The notes beneath the pieces were generated by a model. It ran no database searches. It was not told where the DNA came from and saw only the letters and a program-made list of their open reading frames with translations. From Thermoplasmata archaeon (GTDB lineage: Archaea > Thermoplasmatota > Thermoplasmata > Halarchaeoplasmatales > Halarchaeoplasmataceae), in assembly GCA_019594305.1 (NCBI GenBank), contig JAFDTZ010000120.1, forward strand, positions 1 to 6,063: a stretch of 6,063 nt of DNA, in the 5' to 3' direction. The translations under genes were made by a program, and so were the position numbers. Shown here in pieces: positions 1 through 5,203 of the stretch (the stretch's first letter is position 1; each line of letters starts with the position of its first letter).

Positions 1-68
1 CACCGTTCCAGGAAAATCTTCGCCTGGTCAAGGAATCCTGTATCGTCATCAACCAATAGTATTTTCAT
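1..68 (-). CDS. Response regulator receiver (REC) protein, N-terminal fragment
   Basis: Only the first 22 residues are in the window; the gene continues past the left edge. The fragment begins MKILLVDDDTGFLDQ, which is beta-strand 1 of a REC domain followed by the acidic cluster (D7-D9) that holds Mg2+ next to the phosphoacceptor Asp, and then the start of helix 1. The start ATG (66-68 on the reverse strand) lies where REC domains normally begin, and a TATA-like element about 29 bases upstream fits a leaderless or nearly leaderless transcript. The phosphoacceptor Asp, the switch residues and any output domain lie outside the window. Helix 1 (AKIFLER) resembles archaeal REC-PAS proteins, so it could be similar to the gene at the right edge, but this cannot be decided from 22 residues. 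It is divergent from the REC-kinase gene. Confidence 0.85.
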   Translation of the reverse strand, partial: MKILLVDDDTGFLDQAKIFLER

Positions 69-90
69 GGTCGTTTGTTCATTACGAATG

Positions 91-103
91 TATGATATTT
101 AGA
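91..103 (-). promoter_or_regulatory. TATA-like element for the left-edge REC gene
   Basis: On the reverse strand this reads CTAAATATCATA, centred about 29 bases upstream of the ATG at 68. The distance would place transcription start at or within a few bases of the start codon. No Shine-Dalgarno-like sequence is seen before the ATG, which agrees with a leaderless message. The call rests on position and AT-richness only. Confidence 0.4.
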
Positions 104-205
104 CATTACGATTAAATATCAATGATTTGTACATAAGACGGCCAGTATGTATTTTCTTGTTTTATCGTTTGTAGAAAAATCGTAGGTCATTATAACACTG
201 GTAGC

Positions 206-233
206 TATGTACAATTATACATAAGGTATAATT
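206..233. repeat. Two overlapping inverted repeats upstream of the REC-kinase promoter
   Basis: The first dyad is TATGTA (206-211), a 6-base spacer, then TACATA (218-223). The second is AATTATAC (213-220), a 5-base spacer, then GTATAATT (226-233). Both have perfect arms, and because they share bases 213-223 they could not be occupied or folded at the same time. The second dyad ends 17 bases before the TATA element at 251, about 50-70 bases upstream of the predicted transcription start, where archaeal activators often bind. The AT-rich background makes chance dyads easier, so operator function is inference. Confidence 0.4.
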
Positions 234-250
234 CGGCTGAAGATTATTGA

Positions 251-256
251 TTTATA
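251..256 (+). promoter_or_regulatory. TATA box of the REC-histidine kinase gene
   Basis: TTTATA is centred about 27 bases upstream of the ATG at 281, the usual archaeal distance from TATA box to transcription start. This predicts that the mRNA starts at or next to the start codon (leaderless). There is no Shine-Dalgarno match between the box and the ATG, which supports 281 over the internal ATG at 299. Confidence 0.55.
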
Positions 257-280
257 CAAGTATGTCTTTGTTGTTTTAGC

Positions 281-1366
281 ATGTGTACTAAAAAAGACAT
301 GTCTGTGGGATTTTTAACCATACTTCTTATCGACGATAACCCCGACGACCGTGAACTCGCGCGACGGGTAATAGAAGACCAGATGCGGGATGTAAACATT
401 ATCGATGTGTTCGAAAAGTCCGAACTATATAATCACTTGGAACGGAAGGACTATGATATCGTAATAACCGATTATAAACTCAACTGGAGTAATGGTCTTG
501 AGATAGTTCGTTGCATGAAGGAGAAAACACCCGATGTACCTATAATCATGTTAACTGACAGCGGTAACGAGGAAATAACGGCTAAGGCTTTTAGAACGGG
601 TATTAATGAATACATAGTTAAAAATAACAAGACATATGATAGATTACCTGAAAAGATTTTGCAAGTTGTGGAAGAAACTAGAATATCAATGGCGGAAAGA
701 CTGCGTGAAGACGATAAAAAAAACTTGTATGCATTATTACGCCACAACATCAGGAACAAGGCAACCGTGGTAAGGGGTTACATAGGACTGCTGGAAGATA
801 CGGAGCTCACGATAGAACAATCCGAACTTTTCCTTAAAATTAAATCGGCTTTACAGGATTGTGAGAATCTGATTAACAAAGTTCATTTACTATCGCGCGT
901 TGAATACACCGAAGATATCGCGGATATAAATATAGATAAAATAGTTGAGCAGTCCGTATCCTTTTATGAAACCGAGGCCGAGAGCAGGGTGATCAATATC
1001 GTACATCGACCCGGTGGTGCTAGGGTTTTAACCGGCTATCTGCTCAAGGAGGCGGTCTCTAATCTTATGGAGAATGCGATTAAACATTCGGGTGGTACAA
1101 AGATAGTCGTCACTACGGGTAACAAAGGTGATAATATCTTTGTGAAAGTGGAGGACGACGGAAGCGGCGTGCCCGATTCGATATCCGATAAAATCTTCGA
1201 AAAAGGGGTAAAGGGATCCAGTACCAAAGGTTACGGACTCGGGACATACATCGCAAAATGCATAGTCGAGCGATACGATGGATCCATAGAATACAAGATA
1301 TCCCCAGAACTCGGAGGGGCTTGTTTCGAGATTCTGTTGCCGAACTTCGATCTTAAACAGGTTTGA
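281..1366 (+). CDS. Soluble hybrid histidine kinase: N-terminal REC plus kinase core
   Basis: 361 residues with no signal peptide or membrane segment, so a cytoplasmic two-component protein. The REC domain covers about residues 12-130: acidic pair D18/D19, phosphoacceptor D64 (VITDYKL), switch T92 and conserved K114 (YIVK). A charged linker helix (about 131-148) leads to the dimerisation and phosphoacceptor helix, with H155 in RHNIRNK, the HNxRN form common in archaeal kinases. The HATPase_c domain follows: N-box NLMENAIKHS (261-270), G1 box DDGSGVP (292-298) and G2 box KGYGLGTYI (316-324). All residues needed for ATP binding and autophosphorylation are visible, so it is probably active. There is no PAS or GAF sensor; the input is presumably phosphorylation of its own REC by another kinase. 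M7 (299) is an alternative start, but 281 matches the TATA spacing. It is convergent with the HEAT gene, with a 68-base spacer. Cognate partners are unknown; nearby REC proteins are candidates. Confidence 0.95.
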   Translation: MCTKKDMSVGFLTILLIDDNPDDRELARRVIEDQMRDVNIIDVFEKSELYNHLERKDYDIVITDYKLNWSNGLEIVRCMKEKTPDVPIIMLTDSGNEEITAKAFRTGINEYIVKNNKTYDRLPEKILQVVEETRISMAERLREDDKKNLYALLRHNIRNKATVVRGYIGLLEDTELTIEQSELFLKIKSALQDCENLINKVHLLSRVEYTEDIADINIDKIVEQSVSFYETEAESRVINIVHRPGGARVLTGYLLKEAVSNLMENAIKHSGGTKIVVTTGNKGDNIFVKVEDDGSGVPDSISDKIFEKGVKGSSTKGYGLGTYIAKCIVERYDGSIEYKISPELGGACFEILLPNFDLKQV

Positions 1367-1434
1367 AGATATTTTATAATCACTAATCTATTATTTACTT
1401 GCAGTGTAATAGCGATTAAACCAAGTAATGTAAA

Positions 1435-2580
1435 TCACAGTCTTTTTAACGCCTCCATGGCCATTTTGCTAACCCTTTTTGAGCTGTCCTTCCTGACTGC
1501 TCGCTCCAATCCATCCTTTGCTTCACTATTCTGTATCTCCTTCAATGCGCATGCGGCATTGAACCTGAGTTTCTCGTTTCCGTGTTTCAAAGCATCTATT
1601 AGCTCGTTCACAGTCCTTTCGCTACCATACTCCCTCAGAATAAAAGCGGCGTGTCGTCGTACCCATTTATTCTCATGTTGCAGTGATATCTCCAAAAGAT
1701 CATCCAGATACCCCTCGTCGCCTATCTCTCCCAGGGCTACTACCGCATACCAGCTAACTTCCTCGTCGGTCAATGCGATCTTCATCAAGGGCTTGACCGC
1801 CGTGGGATCTCCGATCTTACCCAATGCGGTCGCCGCAACCTGCCTGAACTTTTCGTCCTCGTGCACCAGTCCATCTATCAAATGCCTAACCGCATTCGAC
1901 GCCCCCATCCTGCCCAGTGCCCAGGCCGCATGCCTTCTTACATCAGGATCTCCGTGTTTAAGGGCACCTATCAAAGCTTCTTCCGTCCTTTCGGAACGAG
2001 TCTTCCCCAGGGCAATAGCTGAAAACCATCTCACCCTTGCATCGCCGTGATCAAGTGCATCTATAAGGTCTCCAACAGCCCTATTATCATTGATCTTGCT
2101 CAGGGCCCATGCCGCCTGTTCCCTGACCTTTTCGTCACCGTGATCAAGGGCCTTCACAAGGTCATCAACGGTTTCTTCGTTGCCTATCTTTCCCAGAGAT
2201 ATTGCAGCATACCAGCGCACACCATGGTCGGGGTCCTTCAATGCGTCGACTAGCTCTCCCATTGCATCCTTGCATTCCAGTTCACCTAGGGCCCAAGCCG
2301 CATTTCTTCTTACTTTTTCATCATGATGTTTAAGTGCAAAAACAAGGTCCGGCACGATTTTGATATATCCTATCTTGCTGAGAGCAATAGCGGCGTGTCG
2401 GCGTACCTTCTGGTTCTTTTCTTTCAAAACGATCCAGAGGAGGTCGTCGATAGTGTCGAGAGAACTCAATTCACCCAGGGCCCATGCGGCCTTCCACTTC
2501 GTTTCAACATCTCCTATATGTAGCAGTTTCGTCAGCTTCCCGACCTCGCCGTTTTCCTTGAGTTCGTCCACATCTATCAT
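1435..2580 (-). CDS. HEAT-repeat (PBS lyase-type) scaffold protein
   Basis: 381 residues made almost entirely of 31-residue two-helix HEAT repeats of the PBS-lyase/HEAT_2 type, with about 12 units from residue 24 to the C-terminus. Typical unit signatures are VRRHAAWALGRMG and AVGDLIDALDHGD. Only residues 1-23 lie outside the repeats. Such proteins form curved solenoids that bind other proteins; in the PBS-lyase family some members act on phycobilisome chromophores, but there is no reason to infer lyase activity here. There is no signal peptide or membrane segment, so it is cytoplasmic. The start is supported by GGTG five bases before the ATG and by a TATA-like element further upstream. It is on the opposite strand to both neighbouring signalling genes, convergent with the kinase and divergent from REC-DUF835, so it has its own promoter. 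A scaffold for the signalling proteins around it is plausible but inferred from context. Confidence 0.93.
   Translation of the reverse strand: MIDVDELKENGEVGKLTKLLHIGDVETKWKAAWALGELSSLDTIDDLLWIVLKEKNQKVRRHAAIALSKIGYIKIVPDLVFALKHHDEKVRRNAAWALGELECKDAMGELVDALKDPDHGVRWYAAISLGKIGNEETVDDLVKALDHGDEKVREQAAWALSKINDNRAVGDLIDALDHGDARVRWFSAIALGKTRSERTEEALIGALKHGDPDVRRHAAWALGRMGASNAVRHLIDGLVHEDEKFRQVAATALGKIGDPTAVKPLMKIALTDEEVSWYAVVALGEIGDEGYLDDLLEISLQHENKWVRRHAAFILREYGSERTVNELIDALKHGNEKLRFNAACALKEIQNSEAKDGLERAVRKDSSKRVSKMAMEALKRL
1438..2511 (-). repeat. Tandem 93-base coding repeats (HEAT units)
   Basis: About 12 degenerate units of about 93 bases encode the HEAT repeats. Similarity is visible at the DNA level, for example CAGGGCCCATGC at both 2100-2111 and 2477-2488 and a close variant near 1918. 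Units 1, 3, 5 and 7 carry AAWAL while units 2, 4 and 6 carry AAI(A/S)L or SAIAL, giving a 62-residue (186-base) higher-order period over the first half. Units 8-12 are more divergent, and the last (residues about 366-381) is probably an incomplete capping helix. Confidence 0.8.
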
Positions 2581-2585
2581 GAATA

Positions 2586-2589
2586 CACC
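2586..2589 (-). promoter_or_regulatory. Short Shine-Dalgarno site of the HEAT gene
   Basis: GGTG lies five bases before the ATG at 2580 and matches part of the archaeal consensus GGAGGTGA. It supports this start codon and implies a short leader rather than a leaderless message. The same GGTG with the same spacing precedes the gene at 3783. Confidence 0.45.
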
Positions 2590-2614
2590 GGATAAGATAT
2601 CTAATCGGTAATCG

Positions 2615-2622
2615 TTAATTTA
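2615..2622 (-). promoter_or_regulatory. TATA-like element for the HEAT gene
   Basis: On the reverse strand this reads TAAATTAA, centred about 38 bases before the ATG. It predicts a leader of about 12 bases, just long enough to hold the GGTG site. The sequence is a weak TATA match and the call rests mainly on spacing. Confidence 0.3.
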
Positions 2623-2699
2623 GTTTAGGATGATTTATCATACGCGTTTCTTACCCTTTACAGGTCGTACGTAAATATAGTCCCTCTAGGACAACAACA

Positions 2700-2705
2700 T
2701 TTATA
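2700..2705 (+). promoter_or_regulatory. TATA box of the REC-DUF835 gene
   Basis: TTTATA is centred about 29 bases before the ATG at 2732 and is the same hexamer seen before the kinase gene. It predicts a leaderless or nearly leaderless message; no Shine-Dalgarno match precedes the ATG. A small inverted repeat (GTCC, five bases, GGAC) lies just upstream at about 2680-2692 but is too short to interpret. Confidence 0.5.
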
Positions 2706-2731
2706 CTGTTCGTAAGGTATGTTGGTTCACA

Positions 2732-3664
2732 ATGACTGTTCTCAAAAAAAGATCGGGCAAGCCGTACCGGGTTTTGGTAGTGGATGATGACCAAGACATA
2801 CTTGATCTAATTAAAATCACCCTTGAAAGATGGGAAGACATGGATATAGAGGTGTTCACATCAACGGACCCCGAATCCGGCCTAGGACTACTTAAGTTCG
2901 GCAAATTCGATATGATCTTGTCCGACCATCGAATGGCGGGAATGACCGGTGTGGAACTTCTTTCGTATGTAAAAGAAAAATACCCGAATATTATACGTGT
3001 ACTTATAACCGCATATTCCGAACTGGAACTGGCGAGGGATGCGATAAACAGGGCAAAAGTAGACCTTTACATCGAGAAACCATGGACAAGGGACCAGATG
3101 AGAGCGGATATTAAGAAAGTGCTCGAAGAGGTAAACTCTAAACGAGAAGTTGATTCTCCAACTTCGGCCGGTACGCAGGGTTCAACAGGCGAATCAGAAG
3201 AGGTTGAACTTGAAGACGGGAAGGCTTACCTATTCAAGGAAAAGCATCCCAAGGTGTTTTACCGTAAAGGGTTAGAACGGATAAAAACATCGGGTGAAGG
3301 TTTAATCATTTCAAGGATGCATCCCAATAAGGCTGTCGAGGTATTCGAAACGGAGTCTCTGAACGTGAATATCTACTGGCTAACCAAGATGAATGAAGAG
3401 AAGGCCATAAATCCGGCCAACCTCGAGATCATAGCCGATATGATAATACGTTATTACGAAAAGGACGGAAAGACGGTGATCCTGGATGGTATAGAGTCTT
3501 TAATCAATGATAATTCCTTCAAACGTCTCCACGGCTTCATCGACAATATAGTTGACATCGCATCCATGAAAGAAGGTGTATTTCTCACAGGTTTTGATCC
3601 TGGTGTTCTGCCGGAGAGGGAGCTCGCAACGATAGAAAATAAAATGAAAACATTTTCTTTTTGA
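2732..3664 (+). CDS. REC-DUF835 response regulator
   Basis: 310 residues, cytoplasmic. The REC domain covers about residues 12-133: acidic DDD at 18-20, phosphoacceptor D65 (ILSDHRM), switch T93 (LITAY) and conserved K116 (YIEKPW). All phosphotransfer residues are present. A flexible Ser/Thr/Gly/Glu-rich linker (about 134-162) joins it to a DUF835 domain (about 165-305), recognisable by GLIISRMHPNK, NIYWLTKM, the NPANLEII stretch, VILDGIESLINDNSF and the terminal LPERELATIENKM. DUF835 is an archaeal domain of unknown function often fused to REC or PAS modules. It contains no Walker A motif, but a hydrophobic strand ending in Asp (VILDGIE, 249-255) looks like a Walker B. There is no DNA-binding domain, so the output is probably protein-protein. 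It lies 118 bases before the KaiC-like pair on the same strand, but that pair appears to have its own promoter. It is a plausible phosphoacceptor for the REC-kinase at 281. Confidence 0.93.
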   Translation: MTVLKKRSGKPYRVLVVDDDQDILDLIKITLERWEDMDIEVFTSTDPESGLGLLKFGKFDMILSDHRMAGMTGVELLSYVKEKYPNIIRVLITAYSELELARDAINRAKVDLYIEKPWTRDQMRADIKKVLEEVNSKREVDSPTSAGTQGSTGESEEVELEDGKAYLFKEKHPKVFYRKGLERIKTSGEGLIISRMHPNKAVEVFETESLNVNIYWLTKMNEEKAINPANLEIIADMIIRYYEKDGKTVILDGIESLINDNSFKRLHGFIDNIVDIASMKEGVFLTGFDPGVLPERELATIENKMKTFSF

Positions 3665-3707
3665 TCTAATCACATGAGGGTGCGATTTGAAGATGTCATA
3701 TCGGTAG

Positions 3708-3730
3708 AAATATCAAATAGTCGATATTTG
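3708..3730. repeat. Inverted repeats upstream of the KaiC-like operon promoter
   Basis: AAATATC (3708-3714), an 8-base spacer, then GATATTT (3723-3729). An overlapping alternative is CAAATA (3714-3719), a 5-base spacer, then TATTTG (3725-3730). Both end about 10 bases before the TATA element, next to where the BRE and upstream activator sites lie. The region is AT-rich, so this may be chance; it could also serve as the 3' end of the preceding gene. Confidence 0.3.
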
Positions 3731-3739
3731 GTAAAAAAG

Positions 3740-3747
3740 TATATATG
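3740..3747 (+). promoter_or_regulatory. TATA box of the KaiC-like two-gene operon
   Basis: TATATATG is preceded by an A-rich run (AAAAAAG) that could act as a BRE. The centre is about 40 bases before the ATG at 3783, so transcription should start near 3769 and leave a leader of about 14 bases. It suggests that the pair of KaiC-like genes is transcribed independently of REC-DUF835. Confidence 0.55.
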
Positions 3748-3771
3748 ATCAAACCTTTTCTTGTGTTAAAA

Positions 3772-3777
3772 AAGGTG
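3772..3777 (+). promoter_or_regulatory. Shine-Dalgarno site of the degenerate KaiC-like gene
   Basis: AAGGTG ends five bases before the ATG at 3783. The GGTG core matches the archaeal anti-Shine-Dalgarno. It fixes the start codon and contrasts with the leaderless starts at 281 and 2732. Confidence 0.5.
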
Positions 3778-3782
3778 TATAT

Positions 3783-4403
3783 ATGAACGAAAGGGACCTT
3801 CGGTTCGTGGAACGGATAATGGAAGAGATAAGGGGACACCGCAATTCCTCATTACTGGTTTTCAACACTTCATTTACACAGATAGGAAAGACAAACTTAC
3901 TTCTATTGAAAGGTCTTTTGGATATCGAAAAGGAAAGTGGCTTCTTCGTTGTACTTGATAGACCTCATCAATACATGTCATATCTGCTGCATATGCACAA
4001 GGTGAACCAGGAAAATATATGGTATATCGACGGTGTTAGCCATGCATCGGGTCTTAAAAAGAAAGATAGCGACCACGTTAACTTCCTGGAAGGGCCTTTT
4101 CACATAGAAAACCTTTTCGACAAGATAGGGTTCGGAAGCATATTTGCTGAAAGGGGCTTTCCATCCTCTGAGACGGTGGATTTTTTCATCATAGATAACA
4201 TAGCAACGATGTTGAATTACAACGATATAGATAATGTCGAAAAATTCGTTCTTTCTTTCCGTAATTTTATAGAAACTAATCCACACATAATGGGCGGTGT
4301 TACCATAGACAAAGAATCGAACCCTGAGTTAAGCGAGATATTGATAGAAAACTCCGAATACATGATCGAAGTCGAGGCACTAAAAAAGGATGTGAAAGTA
4401 TGA
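3783..4403 (+). CDS. Degenerate KaiC/RAD55-like P-loop protein
   Basis: 206 residues, cytoplasmic. The pattern is that of a RecA-fold KaiC-like domain: hydrophobic strand SSLLVF (22-27), a P-loop-like segment ending in GKT (35-37), a second strand GFFVVLDRP (53-61), and a Walker B-like strand FFIID (134-138). The Walker A is damaged: the first Gly of GxxxxGKT is Ser30, and the loop between strand 1 and GKT is about two residues longer than in the next gene. The Glu of the SEP motif in the partner (E65) aligns with Arg60 here. The KaiC-type KMRG motif near the C-terminus is absent, and the protein is about 20 residues shorter than its partner. It may bind nucleotide weakly or not at all, and probably serves as a regulatory subunit. 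Its stop overlaps the next start (ATGA), indicating translational coupling and probably a complex with the downstream ATPase. Family assignment is by eye; it could also be annotated as hypothetical. Confidence 0.8.
   Translation: MNERDLRFVERIMEEIRGHRNSSLLVFNTSFTQIGKTNLLLLKGLLDIEKESGFFVVLDRPHQYMSYLLHMHKVNQENIWYIDGVSHASGLKKKDSDHVNFLEGPFHIENLFDKIGFGSIFAERGFPSSETVDFFIIDNIATMLNYNDIDNVEKFVLSFRNFIETNPHIMGGVTIDKESNPELSEILIENSEYMIEVEALKKDVKV
4388..4395 (+). promoter_or_regulatory. Shine-Dalgarno site of the KaiC-like ATPase gene
   Basis: GGATGTGA matches the archaeal consensus GGAGGTGA at seven of eight bases and lies four bases before the ATG at 4400, inside the end of the upstream gene. It is the strongest ribosome binding site in the window and allows initiation in addition to coupling through the ATGA overlap. 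Confidence 0.6.
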
Positions 4404-5083
4404 GTAACGGACTTAGACGTATTACAAGTGGAATAAGTGGTTTGGACGAGATGATCGAGGGCGGGATCCCTTTCCCATCAGTGGTTCTGGTCGCGGGGAG
4501 TGCGGGAACCGGGAAGACTACCCTGGCGATGAAATTCCTGATAGATGGGGCCAAGAAAGGTGAGCAGGGACTTTTTTTCACAACCCTTAGTGAGCCTACA
4601 CAGTGGATGCTCCGATACGCGAGCCAATTCGAGTTCATCAAGAAAGAGTATTTCGGTACTGAGATCAGGTACGAGGATATGGGTCTTATGCTTCAACGGG
4701 ACGGTTACGAAGAGTTGTTGGATTTCATAGATGATAAGATAGCTGAGATAATGCCCCAGAGGATCGTGATCGACCCCATAACGGTCGTGGGTGCCTTCTT
4801 CGAAACGGATTATCGGTTGTTTCTCTTCGAACTTACCAATCTACTTAAAAACTGGCAGGCTGTTACCGTGCTAACGGGTGAGATAAATCCCGGAGAAATC
4901 TATCCCGCACAGATAAGTTACGCGGTCGACGCAGTAATTCTACTCAGCATGATGGAAGAAGAGGGTTACCGCAGAAAATACCTGGAGGTCCTCAAGATGA
5001 GAGGAACGGATCATATTTCGGGAAGACAGCCTTTGGTCATAACAAGAGAAGAAGGAGTAATCGTTTTAAAATCAAGATTTTGA
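4400..5083 (+). CDS. Single-domain KaiC/RAD55-like RecA-superfamily ATPase
   Basis: 227 residues, one KaiC-like domain (cyanobacterial KaiC has two in about 519 residues). The N-terminal signature ITSGISGLDEMIEGGIP is typical of the family. Walker A is GSAGTGKT (33-40), a likely catalytic Glu is E65 in TTLSEP, and Walker B is RIVIDPIT with D125. The conserved KaiC motif near the C-terminus, LEVLKMRGTDHISGRQP (195-211), includes residues that contact ATP across subunits in KaiC, so oligomerisation is expected. All residues needed for ATP binding and hydrolysis look intact. Archaeal and bacterial single-domain relatives are often found near PAS, REC and kinase genes, and their roles are mostly unknown; nothing indicates a circadian clock here, and no KaiA or KaiB is present. 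It overlaps the degenerate relative by four bases and is convergent with the REC-PAS gene. DNA repair as a RAD55 paralogue is an alternative but less likely in this context. Confidence 0.93.
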   Translation: MSNGLRRITSGISGLDEMIEGGIPFPSVVLVAGSAGTGKTTLAMKFLIDGAKKGEQGLFFTTLSEPTQWMLRYASQFEFIKKEYFGTEIRYEDMGLMLQRDGYEELLDFIDDKIAEIMPQRIVIDPITVVGAFFETDYRLFLFELTNLLKNWQAVTVLTGEINPGEIYPAQISYAVDAVILLSMMEEEGYRRKYLEVLKMRGTDHISGRQPLVITREEGVIVLKSRF

Positions 5084-5146
5084 GATCACCGCTAGGGCAA
5101 TTAACACATATACTAACTTTGTAAGCAAAGGAGAAAGGGTGTTCTT

Positions 5147-5180
5147 AGTTTTGATCTTTTAAAATACCTAATAGAAAAAT
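5147..5180. terminator. Probable bidirectional T-tract termination region
   Basis: This lies between the convergent KaiC-like and REC-PAS genes. The plus strand has TTTT at 5149-5152 and 5157-5160. The minus strand has T-runs opposite 5161-5164 and 5175-5179. Archaeal RNA polymerase terminates at such U-rich tracts without needing a hairpin. A short hairpin (CTTTG, TAAG, CAAAG) lies just before, at 5117-5130. The call rests on position and composition. Confidence 0.3.
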
Positions 5181-5203
5181 ACGCGGATACAATTACGTCT
5201 AGA

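Noticed and set aside
1367..1434. Convergent spacer between the kinase and HEAT genes as a site of an RNA gene
   Set aside because: Only 68 AT-rich bases with a short TTTT run near 1373; enough for termination but no stable structure or conserved RNA motif was seen.
1457..2050. Long plus-strand frame of 197 codons opposite the HEAT gene
   Set aside because: It is a mirror of the repetitive HEAT codons, rich in Ser, Leu and Pro, has no domain signature and no promoter or ribosome site of its own.
1438..2511. CRISPR array or non-coding tandem repeat
   Set aside because: The 93-base periodicity is degenerate, in frame throughout and fully explained by HEAT-repeat coding.
3674..3748. Short plus-strand frame of 24 codons (starts MRVRFEDV) between REC-DUF835 and the KaiC-like pair
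   Set aside because: It overlaps the inverted repeat and the TATA element of the next operon, has no ribosome binding site and no recognisable similarity; chance is more likely.
3978..4641. Minus-strand frames of 102 and 113 codons opposite the KaiC-like pair
   Set aside because: Antisense shadows of genes with clear domain motifs; their translations show no known domain.
4400..5083. Circadian clock (kaiABC) interpretation
   Set aside because: The ATPase has a single domain, no KaiA or KaiB gene is present, and single-domain KaiC-like proteins are common in archaea without clocks.
5117..5130. Small hairpin CTTTG-TAAG-CAAAG as an intrinsic terminator or attachment site
   Set aside because: The stem is only five base pairs and AT-rich, and it is not followed directly by a T-run; mentioned only as part of the convergent terminator region.
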